Assembly (NCBI RefSeq): GCF_028622095.1
Contig: NZ_CP115165.1
Coordinates: forward strand, 1,091,001 to 1,155,000
Length of the DNA: 64,000 nt
Direction: 5' to 3'
Origin: Deinococcus aquaticus
GTDB taxonomy: Bacteria > Deinococcota > Deinococci > Deinococcales > Deinococcaceae
The translations under genes were made by a program, and so were the position numbers. Each line of letters opens with the position of its first letter. Position 1 is the stretch's first letter. The notes under the pieces are model-generated. The model was given only the letters and a program-made list of their open reading frames with translations, did no database searches and had not been told where the DNA came from. Positions 1-8,821 of the stretch are shown piece by piece.

Positions 1-38
1 ACGGCGCGCAGGGCTTCCGGGGTGTACTGGGGTGTCAT
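1..38 (-). CDS. 5' end of a truncated unknown gene
   Basis: Only the first 12-13 codons are inside the window, reading MTPQYTPEALRAV on the minus strand. A TACGAT -10-like box and AGGA lie just upstream of the ATG on that strand, so the start is plausible. The product cannot be recognised from so few residues. Confidence 0.4.
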   Translation of the reverse strand, partial: MTPQYTPEALRA

Positions 39-96
39 GGTTCCTGCATCGTACAGAGGGTCGGGCCGGGGCGTACGTGCAAGTGCGGCACAACGA

Positions 97-125
97 AAAA
101 CCCCCACCGCTGGGGTGGGGGTTTT
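97..125 (-). terminator. Terminator downstream of tRNA-Phe
   Basis: A perfect 12-bp stem AAAACCCCCACC/GGTGGGGGTTTT with a 5-base loop lies just past the 3' end of the tRNA pair. On the minus strand it ends in a T tract, so it fits an intrinsic terminator for the tRNA transcript. Confidence 0.8.
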
Positions 126-130
126 CTTGG

Positions 131-206
<76 letters not shown>

Positions 207-209
207 TTC

Positions 210-287
<78 letters not shown>

Positions 288-334
288 ATGGTGGAAGTTA
301 CTGCTGGTACGCTGCTGTAAAAGCAGCGGGGTTA

Positions 335-363
335 AGGATAGCGGTGGCAGTTACGGTTGTCAA
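335..363 (-). promoter_or_regulatory. Promoter of the tRNA-Asp/tRNA-Phe transcript
   Basis: On the minus strand TTGACA is followed by a 17-base spacer and TATCCT, close to the vegetative sigma consensus. It sits about 48 bases upstream of the tRNA-Asp 5' end. Confidence 0.8.
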
Positions 364-409
364 CCGGGTGCGGGCCGGGCCGCCGAGGTGCGTCGGGACT
401 GGGTGCGGG

Positions 410-1171
410 TCAGAAGGGGACGGCGCGGACGCTGATCAGCGGGTCGGGCTGTTCGGGGTTCAGCATGAGTTCCAAGTACTCGCGGCCGTGCAGGGCGTCG
501 ATCATGGCGAGGTGGTGTGTTTCGTCGAGCAGGATGCCGTCTTCGATCTGGGTGTGGCCGTACACGCCGAAGCTCAGGCCGGCCATCTGCACGTACTCGG
601 GTGTTTCGCGGAACCAGCGTTTGGGGCTGCGGTCGGCGTAGAACAGGTCGTCGTAGTGCGTGTGGGCGGGGAGGGGGGACACGTGCGCGAACTGCACGGT
701 GCCGACCCTGAGTTCGCGGGGGAAGGTCTGCATCCAGTGTTTCAGGTGGTCGGGCAGGTGGATGCCGCCGTGGTCCGGGTCGAATTCGGCGTGGACGAGG
801 CCGCCGCTGGTGCCGAGCATGAAGCTGGTGTTCAGGACGGCGTCGTCGTGGTTGCCCAGGATGATGTGAATGGCGTGCGGCGCGGCGTTCTGGTACTCGC
901 GCAGGCGGTCGAGGTGCTTGACCTGTTCGCGCGCGGCGAGGAACAGGTGGTCGGGGTCCCTGTGGTCGAAGCGGGGCAGGCCGGTCAGGCGGCTGTACTC
1001 GCGGTCGTTCTTGGGGTGCACGAGGTCGCCGATCAGGACGACCTGATACAGTCCGGCCTGCACGGGCGGGGTGGGCTGGCCGTTCGCGTCGGCGCAGCTG
1101 GCGGCGCGCAGGGCGGCCCAGAGGGTGTCGAAGTCAGCGTGCACGTCACCGAAAGCCAGGAACTTCCGCAT
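410..1171 (-). CDS. Calcineurin-like metallophosphoesterase
   Basis: The 253-residue protein carries the metallophosphoesterase motifs in order: GDVHADFD near residue 8, IGDLVHPKN near 48, LGNHDD near 105 and YGHTQIEDG near 210. These are the residues that bind the two catalytic metal ions in this superfamily. There is no signal peptide, so it is probably cytoplasmic. The substrate cannot be read from sequence; protein phosphatases, nucleotide hydrolases and ApaH-like enzymes share this fold. TACACT lies 8 bases before the ATG on the minus strand with no ribosome binding site, suggesting a leaderless mRNA. Confidence 0.85.
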   Translation of the reverse strand: MRKFLAFGDVHADFDTLWAALRAASCADANGQPTPPVQAGLYQVVLIGDLVHPKNDREYSRLTGLPRFDHRDPDHLFLAAREQVKHLDRLREYQNAAPHAIHIILGNHDDAVLNTSFMLGTSGGLVHAEFDPDHGGIHLPDHLKHWMQTFPRELRVGTVQFAHVSPLPAHTHYDDLFYADRSPKRWFRETPEYVQMAGLSFGVYGHTQIEDGILLDETHHLAMIDALHGREYLELMLNPEQPDPLISVRAVPF

Positions 1172-1275
1172 CGGTTGTCAGTGTACGGGATGCCGGCCGG
1201 CCTTCCCCCAATAGGGGCTGGCCGGGCCGTTACGCGTCCCTTGAGGGTCCGGCGTGAGCCGGCGCGCCGGGCTTC

Positions 1276-1287
1276 ATACGGACTCCG
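1276..1287. repeat. Solo end of the interspersed repeat family
   Basis: The 12 bases ATACGGACTCCG match the terminal inverted repeat of the interspersed repeat described below, but no repeat body follows. It sits immediately past the stop codon of the adjacent gene. It may be a relic or a chance match. Confidence 0.35.
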
Positions 1288-1289
1288 TT

Positions 1290-1889
1290 TCAGCCTTTGA
1301 GGATGGAGTGCAGTTCCTTGTAGATGGCGCGGCTTTCTTCCAGCGTTTCGCCGTAGCCGCGCATGAGGATGCGGGCAGCCTCGCCGCCGCGCCCGGCGAC
1401 TTTCAGTTGCTCGAGGAGGTCCTCGATGTGCCGCCGCGCTTTTTCCATCTGCGGGTCGCGGGGCGGCGCGGGGGGCAGGGGGCGTTCGGGCAGGTCGGCG
1501 GGGGCGGGCGTGTCGGTTTCCAGTTCGGTGGTGTTCGCGCCGTCTTCCGGGTCGTACTCGACCCAGACGGGGTCGCTGGTGGGGCGCACGCCGTAGCTGC
1601 GGGCCATCTCGGCCAGCGCGGCCAGTTTCGCGTCCGGCAGGGTGTGCGCGGTCGCCAGTCCCTCGCGGGCGGTGCCGTGCACGGTCAGGCGGGCGCGCAC
1701 GACGGGCGGCGTGACGCTGTCGCACGCCCAGGTGAGACTCCAGGCGGGGTCGATCTGGTCGAGGTGCGGGGCGAGCACGTCGAGGTCCGGGGCGAGGGTC
1801 ACGCGGGCCTGATCGTCCCGGACGGTCAGGGTGGCCCAGGCGGTCATGCTGGCGCGCAGGGCGTCGCGCACGCGGTGAGGTTCAGCCAT
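1290..1889 (-). CDS. Hypothetical protein with helical C-terminus
   Basis: The 199-residue product starts MAEPHRVRDALRA. The start is chosen because TACACT lies 7 bases upstream, giving a leaderless start; an in-frame ATG 11 codons further upstream lies before that box. The middle is acidic and proline-rich, ending around PERPLPPAPP, and the last 55 residues are charged and probably helical (EKARRHIEDLLEQL). I do not recognise a family. It could be a small cytoplasmic regulatory or sensory protein, but nothing shows this. Confidence 0.7.
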   Translation of the reverse strand: MAEPHRVRDALRASMTAWATLTVRDDQARVTLAPDLDVLAPHLDQIDPAWSLTWACDSVTPPVVRARLTVHGTAREGLATAHTLPDAKLAALAEMARSYGVRPTSDPVWVEYDPEDGANTTELETDTPAPADLPERPLPPAPPRDPQMEKARRHIEDLLEQLKVAGRGGEAARILMRGYGETLEESRAIYKELHSILKG

Positions 1890-2021
1890 GCCCTGGAGTG
1901 TACCGGGTTGCCCGCGCCGCAACTGTCTTCCGTGAAGGCACGCCCCCCGCCCGCAGGGAACGCCCCCGCCTTCCCGCCGCGTGGGCGTGGGGAGGTCGGG
2001 GGCGCAGGGGGGACGGGAACT

Positions 2022-4475
2022 TCAGGGCTTCAGGGTCAGGGTGCTCACGCGGCCCCAGTCGGCCTGATCGGTACTCATGGGCAGGTACTCCCCGGCAATC
2101 CAGCGGGGTTGCTGGTCGGCGGCGTGCGCGCCCAGCGGGTTGCCGTCCTGGCCCAGGCTGCCTATGAACACGCTGTCGTTGGGGTTGGCGAGGTCCACGA
2201 CCTGCCGGTAACTGGGGCCGTGGGTCTGCCGGAAGGTGCCGTGTTCGGGCCGGGCGACGTTCACGGTGTTCGTCCCGCCGGGCGTGGGGGCCGAGTGGTT
2301 GAACAGCCACGCCAGGGCCTGCACGTTCCCGAAGGCGCGGTGGTTGCTGGCGACCGTGTGCAGTCGCCCGTACGTCCAGGTCTTCATGTCGGGTCCGAGG
2401 CGGCCTTGCAGGTCGGCCAGGGCAGTGTCCAGCGTGCGGGTCAGCAGGGCCGCGCAGTCGCCCTGGCCGTTCACGGCGCACAGTTCGCCGCTCCCGTCCG
2501 CTTCGCGCAGCTGGTTCAGAACGGACAGGCTGTTCATGACGGTGTCGGTGCCCAGTTCGTCGCGCCCCATTTCCTGCAACTGCATCAGCCACGCCTCGAA
2601 CAGGGTGGCAGGCACGCTGCCGGTCGTCTCGTTGCCGTCCCAGGCCCGCAGTTGCTCCAGTGCCTGCCGCGCCCGGTCGCTGCCGGGGCGGGTGGCCAGC
2701 AGCGGCCCCCTCAGGTCCGCCCAGACGAGGCTGGTGGTATCCAGTTGCACGCGCTGCACGTCCGGCACGGTCAGTTTCCCGGCGGCGCTCAGCAGGTCCG
2801 TGATGCGCTGGGCGCGGTACGGTTCGGCCCAGTTGCGGTCGTTGCCCAGCGCGCGCGAGCCGGGGCCGGGCACCACCTGATTGTTTGCCGTGACGACCAG
2901 CCCGTCGGCGGGGTTCAGGGTGTGCGGTAACTGCTCGAAGGGAATGAAGCCCTGCCACTCGCGGCTGCCGTCGCCACTGACGGGCAGGCTGCCGTCCCAG
3001 CCGCTACGGATGGGCACGCGGCCCGGCGCGTAGTGCCCGGTGTTGCCGTCCACGTCGGCGTACACGAAGTTCTGGCTGGGCGCCACGTACGAGCGCAGCG
3101 CGCCCGTGAAGTCCGCCCAGTTCTGCGCGTAGTTCAGGCCCAGGAAGGCGTCCATGGTCGTGTCGCCGCCTTGCAGGGCCGTCCACTTCAGGGCCACGCG
3201 CGGCCCCACGGTCCTCGCCCCGGCGTCACTGATGATCGGCCCGTGCGCGCTGCTGCGGACCGTCAGGGTCACGTCCGGCTGGCCCTTGACCCGGATGACC
3301 TCGCGGCGGCTGGTCAGGGGCGCGTCCTCGGGTTCGATGTACAGGTCCTGCACGTCCGGGTTCACGTTCGTCACGCCCCACGCCACGCGGTCGTTGCGGC
3401 CGATCACGATGGCCGGCAGGCCCGGAATGCTGGCCCCGATGGCCTTCAGGCGGTCACCCTGCACGTCCGCGAGGTACCACAGCATCGGCGCGGTCAGGCC
3501 CAGGTGCGGGTCGTCCGCCAGGATGGGTTTTCCGCTCGCGGTGCGGCTCCCGGCGATCACCCAGTCGTTGCTGCCCTTGCCCGGCACGGCCTGCATGCCC
3601 AGGGCCCGCGCGGCCAGCAGGTGCGAGCGCAGCGCCTGCACGGTCTCCTGCGGCAACCCTGGCCCCTGCGGCGGGGCCACCTGTGACCCGCCCGCCTGCG
3701 TCCCGTCCGTTCCAGAACTGACGGCGCCGGTCAGGGACTGCGCCGCGCCGGTCAACTCGTCGGCGCTCAGGATGGTCGGTGCGCCCGCCGGGTACGGGGC
3801 CGTCACCTGATTCAGGCCGTCCTCGCCGAGCGCGCGGACCACCTGCGCGCCCAGCACTTCTTCCTCGTAGTTCCCGCCCAGGTCGAAGGCCATCAGTTTG
3901 CTCCAGGAGACGCTGTCCACGTCCTGCCAGGGTTCCGGCGTGTAGCCCAGAATCCGGAATTCCAGTGCGGTTTTCCCCTGCGCCTGCGCGGCGTTCACGC
4001 CCGCCGTGTACGCCCGGATCAGCGCGCGGGACTGCGCGGACAGGGCCGGCAGGGCCGCCTGGGCCGCCCGCCCGAACCCCCAGGTGCGCAGGAAACGGTC
4101 CTGTTCCAGCGCCGCCCCGCCCAGCACCTCGGACAGGCGGCCCTGCGCCACGCGCCGCTGGAAGTCCATCTGCCACGCGCGGTCCTGCCAGTGCACGAAG
4201 CCCAGCGCGTACACGGCGTCCGCGTCCGTCGCGGCGCGGATGTGCGGCACGCCCCAGGCGTCACGCGTGACCGTGACCGGCCCCGACACCCCGGCGACCG
4301 TCACGGCCCCACTGCGCTGCGCTCCGGAGGTACTTTTCAGCCACGCGAACGCGCCCCCGCCCGCCAGCAGCAGCAGCGCTGCCAGCCCCAGCAGCCCTCT
4401 GCCCAGCAGCGCCCACGGGGAGCGCCTGCGTTTCTTCTCGTTCCGACCTGCCCGGTCTGCCTGCCCCTGCGTCAT
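2022..4475 (-). CDS. Penicillin acylase (amidase) family protein
   Basis: This 817-residue protein belongs to the N-terminal nucleophile hydrolases that cut amide bonds of beta-lactams or acyl-homoserine lactones. A basic N-terminus is followed by a hydrophobic helix (residues about 22-45), a signal or anchor, so it acts outside the membrane. The family features are DAWGVPHI near residue 72, the A-chain/spacer region, and GKGSNDW, where Ser302 would become the N-terminal catalytic residue after self-cleavage. NNQVVPG and NWAEPYRAQRI in the B-chain match the family. GGGAGG precedes the ATG by 6 bases. The natural substrate is unknown. Confidence 0.9.
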   Translation of the reverse strand: MTQGQADRAGRNEKKRRRSPWALLGRGLLGLAALLLLAGGGAFAWLKSTSGAQRSGAVTVAGVSGPVTVTRDAWGVPHIRAATDADAVYALGFVHWQDRAWQMDFQRRVAQGRLSEVLGGAALEQDRFLRTWGFGRAAQAALPALSAQSRALIRAYTAGVNAAQAQGKTALEFRILGYTPEPWQDVDSVSWSKLMAFDLGGNYEEEVLGAQVVRALGEDGLNQVTAPYPAGAPTILSADELTGAAQSLTGAVSSGTDGTQAGGSQVAPPQGPGLPQETVQALRSHLLAARALGMQAVPGKGSNDWVIAGSRTASGKPILADDPHLGLTAPMLWYLADVQGDRLKAIGASIPGLPAIVIGRNDRVAWGVTNVNPDVQDLYIEPEDAPLTSRREVIRVKGQPDVTLTVRSSAHGPIISDAGARTVGPRVALKWTALQGGDTTMDAFLGLNYAQNWADFTGALRSYVAPSQNFVYADVDGNTGHYAPGRVPIRSGWDGSLPVSGDGSREWQGFIPFEQLPHTLNPADGLVVTANNQVVPGPGSRALGNDRNWAEPYRAQRITDLLSAAGKLTVPDVQRVQLDTTSLVWADLRGPLLATRPGSDRARQALEQLRAWDGNETTGSVPATLFEAWLMQLQEMGRDELGTDTVMNSLSVLNQLREADGSGELCAVNGQGDCAALLTRTLDTALADLQGRLGPDMKTWTYGRLHTVASNHRAFGNVQALAWLFNHSAPTPGGTNTVNVARPEHGTFRQTHGPSYRQVVDLANPNDSVFIGSLGQDGNPLGAHAADQQPRWIAGEYLPMSTDQADWGRVSTLTLKP

Positions 4476-4589
4476 GTCCAGCCTCCCTCAAGGTGACAGC
4501 CGGAGCGAGCGCCCGGCGGCGGCTCCAGCGTTCCTGTGATTGTCGATGCCGGCAGCATAGCGCCCGTGCCCGCCGCGCCCCACGACAAA

Positions 4590-4612
4590 GCCCCCAGTCG
4601 GGAACTGGAGGC
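4590..4612 (-). terminator. Possible terminator after the 4708-5076 gene
   Basis: On the minus strand a GCctCCAGT/ACTGGggGC stem with a short loop is followed by TTTGTCG. It lies between the unknown gene and the penicillin-acylase gene. The rest of the 4476-4707 gap holds an AGCATA (-10 TATGCT on the minus strand) at 4553-4558 that could start the downstream transcript. Confidence 0.45.
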
Positions 4613-4707
4613 AGGGGCAAGCAGCAGTGAAGCGGCGAGGGTAAAGCTGAGGGGAGGCGGGGGGGGCGCAGCAGGACCAGCCGGACAGGGGAAAGCTGGT
4701 CAGCGGA

Positions 4708-5076
4708 TCAGAACACCTCGTCCTGAAGGGCGCGGTTCGCGGCGGCGCGGCGCGGGTGCGTCGGCAGGCGCTCGGTCAGCATCAGCAGGCCCTGCGCGCC
4801 CGCGTGCGTCAGGCTGTTCAGGAACGCCCCGGCGACCGGCGTGTCGAAGCACGGCTGCGGGTCCGGCAGCGTGCAGTCCAGCACGCAGAACTCGAAGGCG
4901 CTGTCCGGACCGGCCGGGCGGGTCACGGCCGCGCCGTACCCGTTCATGAACCGGAACACCAGCAGTTCGCCCTCCGGCAGGGTGTGGCGCTGCGGGGCGT
5001 GCAGCAGTTGCGGGAAACTCGTTTCGGGCGTCAGTAACGCCGGATGAAGGGTGAACTCGGGGGGATGCAGCGTCAT
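4708..5076 (-). CDS. Hypothetical protein
   Basis: A 122-residue soluble protein starting MTLHPPEFTLHP. The ATG is preferred over an upstream GTG because AGGAG lies 7 bases before the ATG and only one base before the GTG. The sequence (FRFMNGYGAAVTR, FEFCVLDCTLPDP, MLTERL) looks like a compact alpha/beta protein, with no signal peptide. I do not recognise it. Confidence 0.75.
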   Translation of the reverse strand: MTLHPPEFTLHPALLTPETSFPQLLHAPQRHTLPEGELLVFRFMNGYGAAVTRPAGPDSAFEFCVLDCTLPDPQPCFDTPVAGAFLNSLTHAGAQGLLMLTERLPTHPRRAAANRALQDEVF

Positions 5077-5262
5077 GGGCACACTCCTGTCACCCGCCGG
5101 GAGAACGGTGAGGCGTCCGGGAAGCGGGATGCGTTGATTGATGACCGGCGAGCCGCAGCTCTCAGGGGTGATCCTGTCCCCGCACGCTACGCCCGCAGGA
5201 CTTACGGGTCACTTACGGCCAGCAATCCTCAAGGTCAGTCAGGGAACCGCGCCGGCCGGCCT

Positions 5263-5268
5263 TACAAT
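5263..5268 (+). promoter_or_regulatory. -10 box of a leaderless transcript (MFS gene)
   Basis: TACAAT lies 7 bases before the GTG at 5276, and no purine-rich ribosome binding site intervenes. This is one clear example of a pattern repeated many times in the window. Confidence 0.5.
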
Positions 5269-5275
5269 CGGCCCT

Positions 5276-6448
5276 GTGTTATGGCTGCGGCCCCTGACCA
5301 TGCTGCGGCTCCTGGCCCTGCTGACCCTGTGCGAGACCGTGCGCACCGGGCTGTTCGTGTCGGCCCTGCCGGTCAGCGGTCCCGGCCTGGGCCTGAGCGC
5401 CGCCGTGATCGGCGTGATGGCCGGCGTGCACTACCTGGCCGACGCGCTGGCCAAGGGCCCCGGCGGGCTGCTGGTGCAGCGCTGGGGTCTGGGCGCCGCC
5501 CTGCTGCCGGGGCCGCTGCTGGGCCTGCTGGCGCTGCTGCTGGCCCGCTTCTGGCCGTACCCGGCGAGCGGCGTGCTGGCCTGCGCCGCCTGGGGCCTGG
5601 GGTATGCGGCGCTGTGGCCGGGCGTCATGAGCGCCTCGCAGGCGCTGGCCGTACCGGGCCGCACCGCCCGCGCCCTGACGGTCAGTAACCTCAGTGTCGC
5701 GCCCGCCATCCTGACCGGCGCGCTGATCGTCGGGCCGCTCATGCGAACCCACCCGGACGCCACCTGGAACGCCCTGCTGGCCGCGCAGCTCCTCGCGGCC
5801 GGGCTGGCCCTGAGCCTCGTGCGGCTGCGCCTCTCCTCGCCCGCAGCCCCCCCGGGCACGCCCGTGCCCGCGTGGCGGGACTGGCAGCGCGTGGCGGCCC
5901 TGCTGCCCGCCGCGTTCGTGCAGACCCTCGCGCCGGCCCTGCTGACCACGGTCCTGTACCCCCTGCTGGACCGCCTGAACCTGAGCCTGCGCGACCTGCT
6001 GCTGCCCGGCGCGCTGGCCCTGACCACCTTCGGCCTGAGCGTCTGGCTGATCGGCCGCCGCGCCGACCGGGGCCACCCGCGCCGCGCCCTGCTGCCCGGC
6101 CTGCTGCTGCTGGCCGTGACCTTCGCGCTGGCCGCCGTGCCCGGCATGACCGCCCTGCTGCTTCCGCTGGGCGCCCTGGTCGGCCTGGGCTACGGCGCGT
6201 TCATCACCGGCTGGAACGGACTGGTCGCCCGCACCCTCCCCGAAGGCCAGCAGGCCGCCGCGTGGGGCACCGTCATGGCCGTCGAGGCGCTCGGGTACGC
6301 CATCGGGCCCGTGCTGGGCGGCGCGGCGTGGCAACTGGCGGGCGTGACCGGCGTGTTCAGCCTCGGCGCGGCCGTGTTCCTCAGCGCCCTGCTGTACGAC
6401 CTGGCCCGCCACCGCAGCAGACGCGCCGCGATGACCGGACCGGCCTGA
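5276..6448 (+). CDS. MFS transporter
   Basis: A polytopic membrane protein of about 390 residues with roughly 12 hydrophobic segments, consistent with a major facilitator superfamily carrier. The GTG at 5276 is chosen because TACAAT lies 7 bases upstream; an ATG at 5300 is the alternative. Arg-rich cytoplasmic loops follow helix 2 and helix 8 (GRRADRGHPRR), typical of MFS proteins. The substrate is unknown. The stop codon TGA lies inside the target duplication of the insertion sequence that follows and was also the target of the older repeat at 7780-7912. Confidence 0.85.
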   Translation: MLWLRPLTMLRLLALLTLCETVRTGLFVSALPVSGPGLGLSAAVIGVMAGVHYLADALAKGPGGLLVQRWGLGAALLPGPLLGLLALLLARFWPYPASGVLACAAWGLGYAALWPGVMSASQALAVPGRTARALTVSNLSVAPAILTGALIVGPLMRTHPDATWNALLAAQLLAAGLALSLVRLRLSSPAAPPGTPVPAWRDWQRVAALLPAAFVQTLAPALLTTVLYPLLDRLNLSLRDLLLPGALALTTFGLSVWLIGRRADRGHPRRALLPGLLLLAVTFALAAVPGMTALLLPLGALVGLGYGAFITGWNGLVARTLPEGQQAAAWGTVMAVEALGYAIGPVLGGAAWQLAGVTGVFSLGAAVFLSALLYDLARHRSRRAAMTGPA

Positions 6449-6449
6449 T

Positions 6450-7776
6450 CAATGGTGCGGACAGGTTCAAGCGGCTTTAACGCCAAGATCCAGCGGTCTG
6501 GACGGATGTTCCTCCAATTCGACAAATCGCTGTGACAAACCCAGATTGGCCATAATTCGCGAGGCGAACAGCCGGTTAAACGCACGCCGCTTCACATCCT
6601 CGTACGAAAACGCCACCACGCCAGCCGGTCTGCCCAGATGGGCAGACCGCTCCAGTAGATACTCCGCACGACCCAGCGACAACGCGAAACACACTGCGTT
6701 CCAGTGATTCTCCAGCCCCGTCGTCGACCGGAGCTGGCAGGTCGTCAACCCCGCGAACTGCTTGGCATCACGGAAGACGAACTCCAGCTGGAACCGGGCG
6801 CTGTACAGCGCCCGGATCTCCTGTGCCGGCATGGTCGTATCCGTGCTGCACAGGACTACATGGGCCTTCACCTGACCCTTCCGGTCGAGACGCTCGATCA
6901 CCACCACCCGCAGAAAGCGGGCGAAGTGAGGGGCCCACACCACCCGCGTCCACACGCGCTCCTGAGCGTCACCCGGAACGCTCTGCCAGCCGCTCCAGTC
7001 TTTGAAGTCGACCTTGCCACCCCACTTCCGCCGGGCACCCCGGCGTGTGGGATGCGCGCCAGTGAACGGGTAGAGCAGGTTGGCATTCGACTGGAGCTTG
7101 GTGACGAAGGCGATCTGTTCGGCGTGGATGGCGTCCATGAACATCTTCTTGGCGTACTGACCGTCAGCAACCACCGCGCGCAGTTGGCCGGACAGCCCGT
7201 CGAGTCGCCGGGTGAAGACGTCTTTCAGTTGCTCCAGATACTGTTCCAGGCGATCCGCCCGGTCCTGTTTGGGCCGGGTCTGACGGACGTCCAGCGGGAA
7301 GGCATGCTGTCCGGTGAGGCTGATCAGGGCCAGGCAGGATAACTCCAGTCCGGTGTCGGAACGGCTCGCAGAGCCGTTCCAGAACGCCCCGAGCCCTTCG
7401 GTGTTCTTGCCTGACTTGGGGATGAAACTGGCGTCGATGGCCAGGATGAACCGTGAACCGAGAACACCCCAGCGAATCAGGAGTCGCACCAGTCCCCAGT
7501 GGAGTTCTCCCCAGGGCAGCGTCTCGTGCATCCATCGGCGGAAGGTGCGCTCGTCCCACTCGCTGTAGCGGCTGAAGTTCCTGGCGTTGACCCGACCTGG
7601 AATGGCTTGCCAGAGGGGAATGAGGTGAGCGAAGAAGCGGGTTTGATGGGCTGGCAGTCCGAGGAAGAGCAGCAGCATTGGTAACATGGGGTCAGGTCTC
7701 CTTGCGGTGGTGTCGTTTCAACTTCACCGTACAGGAGACCTCTTCCTTGAACCCCTCAAAAGTGTCCGCACCATTG
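6450..7776 (-). mobile_element. IS4-family insertion sequence
   Basis: The element is about 1.33 kb. It is bounded by 14-bp terminal inverted repeats CAATGGTGCGGACA at 6450-6463 and 7763-7776, and flanked by the direct repeat CTGAT (6445-6449 and 7777-7781). It holds one transposase gene. It is inserted exactly where the MFS stop codon meets the interspersed repeat at 7780-7912. Confidence 0.92.
6467..7687 (-). CDS. IS4-family transposase
   Basis: The 406-residue DDE transposase looks intact. Catalytic Asp residues are visible in AIDASFIPK and VVADGQY. The IS4 signature Y-(2)-R-(3)-E-(6)-K is complete in YSARFQLEFVFRDAK near residue 300. AAGGAG lies about 10 bases before the ATG. The reading frame fills the element almost from one inverted repeat to the other, so the copy is probably functional. 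Confidence 0.95.
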   Translation of the reverse strand: MLPMLLLFLGLPAHQTRFFAHLIPLWQAIPGRVNARNFSRYSEWDERTFRRWMHETLPWGELHWGLVRLLIRWGVLGSRFILAIDASFIPKSGKNTEGLGAFWNGSASRSDTGLELSCLALISLTGQHAFPLDVRQTRPKQDRADRLEQYLEQLKDVFTRRLDGLSGQLRAVVADGQYAKKMFMDAIHAEQIAFVTKLQSNANLLYPFTGAHPTRRGARRKWGGKVDFKDWSGWQSVPGDAQERVWTRVVWAPHFARFLRVVVIERLDRKGQVKAHVVLCSTDTTMPAQEIRALYSARFQLEFVFRDAKQFAGLTTCQLRSTTGLENHWNAVCFALSLGRAEYLLERSAHLGRPAGVVAFSYEDVKRRAFNRLFASRIMANLGLSQRFVELEEHPSRPLDLGVKAA

Positions 7777-7779
7777 CTG

Positions 7780-7912
7780 ATACGGATTCCGTCTGTTTCG
7801 TTGACAACCTGCCAACGCGCCGGGTTGCCAACTCCACGCCCGGAACCCGTTTCTCTCCTGCTCGCTCCGCTCGGGTTGAAAGTTTTTGCAAACCTTTCAA
7901 CCGGAGTCCGTA
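7780..7912 (-). repeat. Interspersed MITE-like repeat, copy A
   Basis: A 133-bp copy whose ends are ATACGGATTCCG and CGGAGTCCGTAT, flanked by TGA on both sides. Read on the minus strand it contains hairpin 1 (GGTTGAAAGGTTT/AAAACTTTCAACC) and a weakened hairpin 2 with stems around AACCCGG. Before the IS4 insertion its left end touched the stop codon of the MFS gene. Confidence 0.88.
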
Positions 7913-7963
7913 TGACCCACGCCCCGGAACCCGTTTCGCGTCTGCGCGCGTCCGGGTCCGTAC

Positions 7964-8821
7964 TTACAGCGTGCGCGTGGCCTGCACCCACCAGTGCGGG
8001 TACTGCCGGGCCAGGGCGTGCGCGGCGTCGTGCGCGTGGGCGTCGTCGCGCGCCAGGGCGAAGCAGGTGCTGCCCGAACCGCTCATCAGGGCCGAGTGCA
8101 GTCCGGCGGTCTCCAGGGCGCTCAGGGCCTCGCGGACGGGCGCGTGGCGGGCAGCGACCGGTCCCTGCAGGGCGTTCAGGTACGGCACGGGACGGCCTCC
8201 GGTCAGGGCGTCCAGGATGGCCTCGGTGTCCAGGGCGGGCGTGAAGGCTTCCTCGGCGTCCAGCCACGCGTAGGCGTCGCGGGCGCTGACCTCCACGCCG
8301 GGGTTCACGAGGACCAGCGGGACGGGCGGCACGGGCAGCGGGTCCAGGATCTCGCCCACGCCGGACGCCACGGCGGCGCGGCCCAGCAGGAAGAACGGCA
8401 CGTCCGCGCCGAGTTTCAGGGCCAGCGCCGGCAGGTCCACGCGCGCCGGGTACAGGCGCGCCAGGGCCATCAGGGTGGTGGCGGCGTCGCTGCTGCCGCC
8501 GCCCAGCCCGGACGCCAGCGGCAGGCGCTTGTGCAGCGTGATGGCGGCGCCGCCGGGGTGGCCGGCGGCGTCCAGGTACGCGCGGGCGGCGCGGAACACC
8601 AGGTTGCGTTCGTCGGTCGGCAGGTCCGCGCCTTGCACGCTCAGGGTCAGGGTGTCGGCCGGGGCGATGTCCAGGTCGTCCCCGACGTTCAGCGGAACCA
8701 TCAGCGAGTGCAGTTCGTGGTACCCGTCGGCGCGCAGGTCCCGGACGCTGAGGCCCAGGTTCACCTTCGCGGGCGCGAAGTACGTGACGGGCAGGGCAGG
8801 GTCGGCGGGAACGTGGCTCAT
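7964..8821 (-). CDS. ispE: 4-diphosphocytidyl-2-C-methyl-D-erythritol kinase
   Basis: IspE phosphorylates the 2-hydroxyl of CDP-methylerythritol in the non-mevalonate isoprenoid pathway. The 285-residue GHMP kinase shows FAPAKVNLGLSV near residue 16 with the conserved PAKVNL, the ATP-binding glycine loop LASGLGGGSSDAATTL near 95, and the C-terminal SGSGSTCFAL motif. Its ATG overlaps the stop of ispD by four bases, so the two are translationally coupled and act nearly consecutively in the pathway that feeds carotenoid and quinone synthesis. Confidence 0.97.
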   Translation of the reverse strand: MSHVPADPALPVTYFAPAKVNLGLSVRDLRADGYHELHSLMVPLNVGDDLDIAPADTLTLSVQGADLPTDERNLVFRAARAYLDAAGHPGGAAITLHKRLPLASGLGGGSSDAATTLMALARLYPARVDLPALALKLGADVPFFLLGRAAVASGVGEILDPLPVPPVPLVLVNPGVEVSARDAYAWLDAEEAFTPALDTEAILDALTGGRPVPYLNALQGPVAARHAPVREALSALETAGLHSALMSGSGSTCFALARDDAHAHDAAHALARQYPHWWVQATRTL

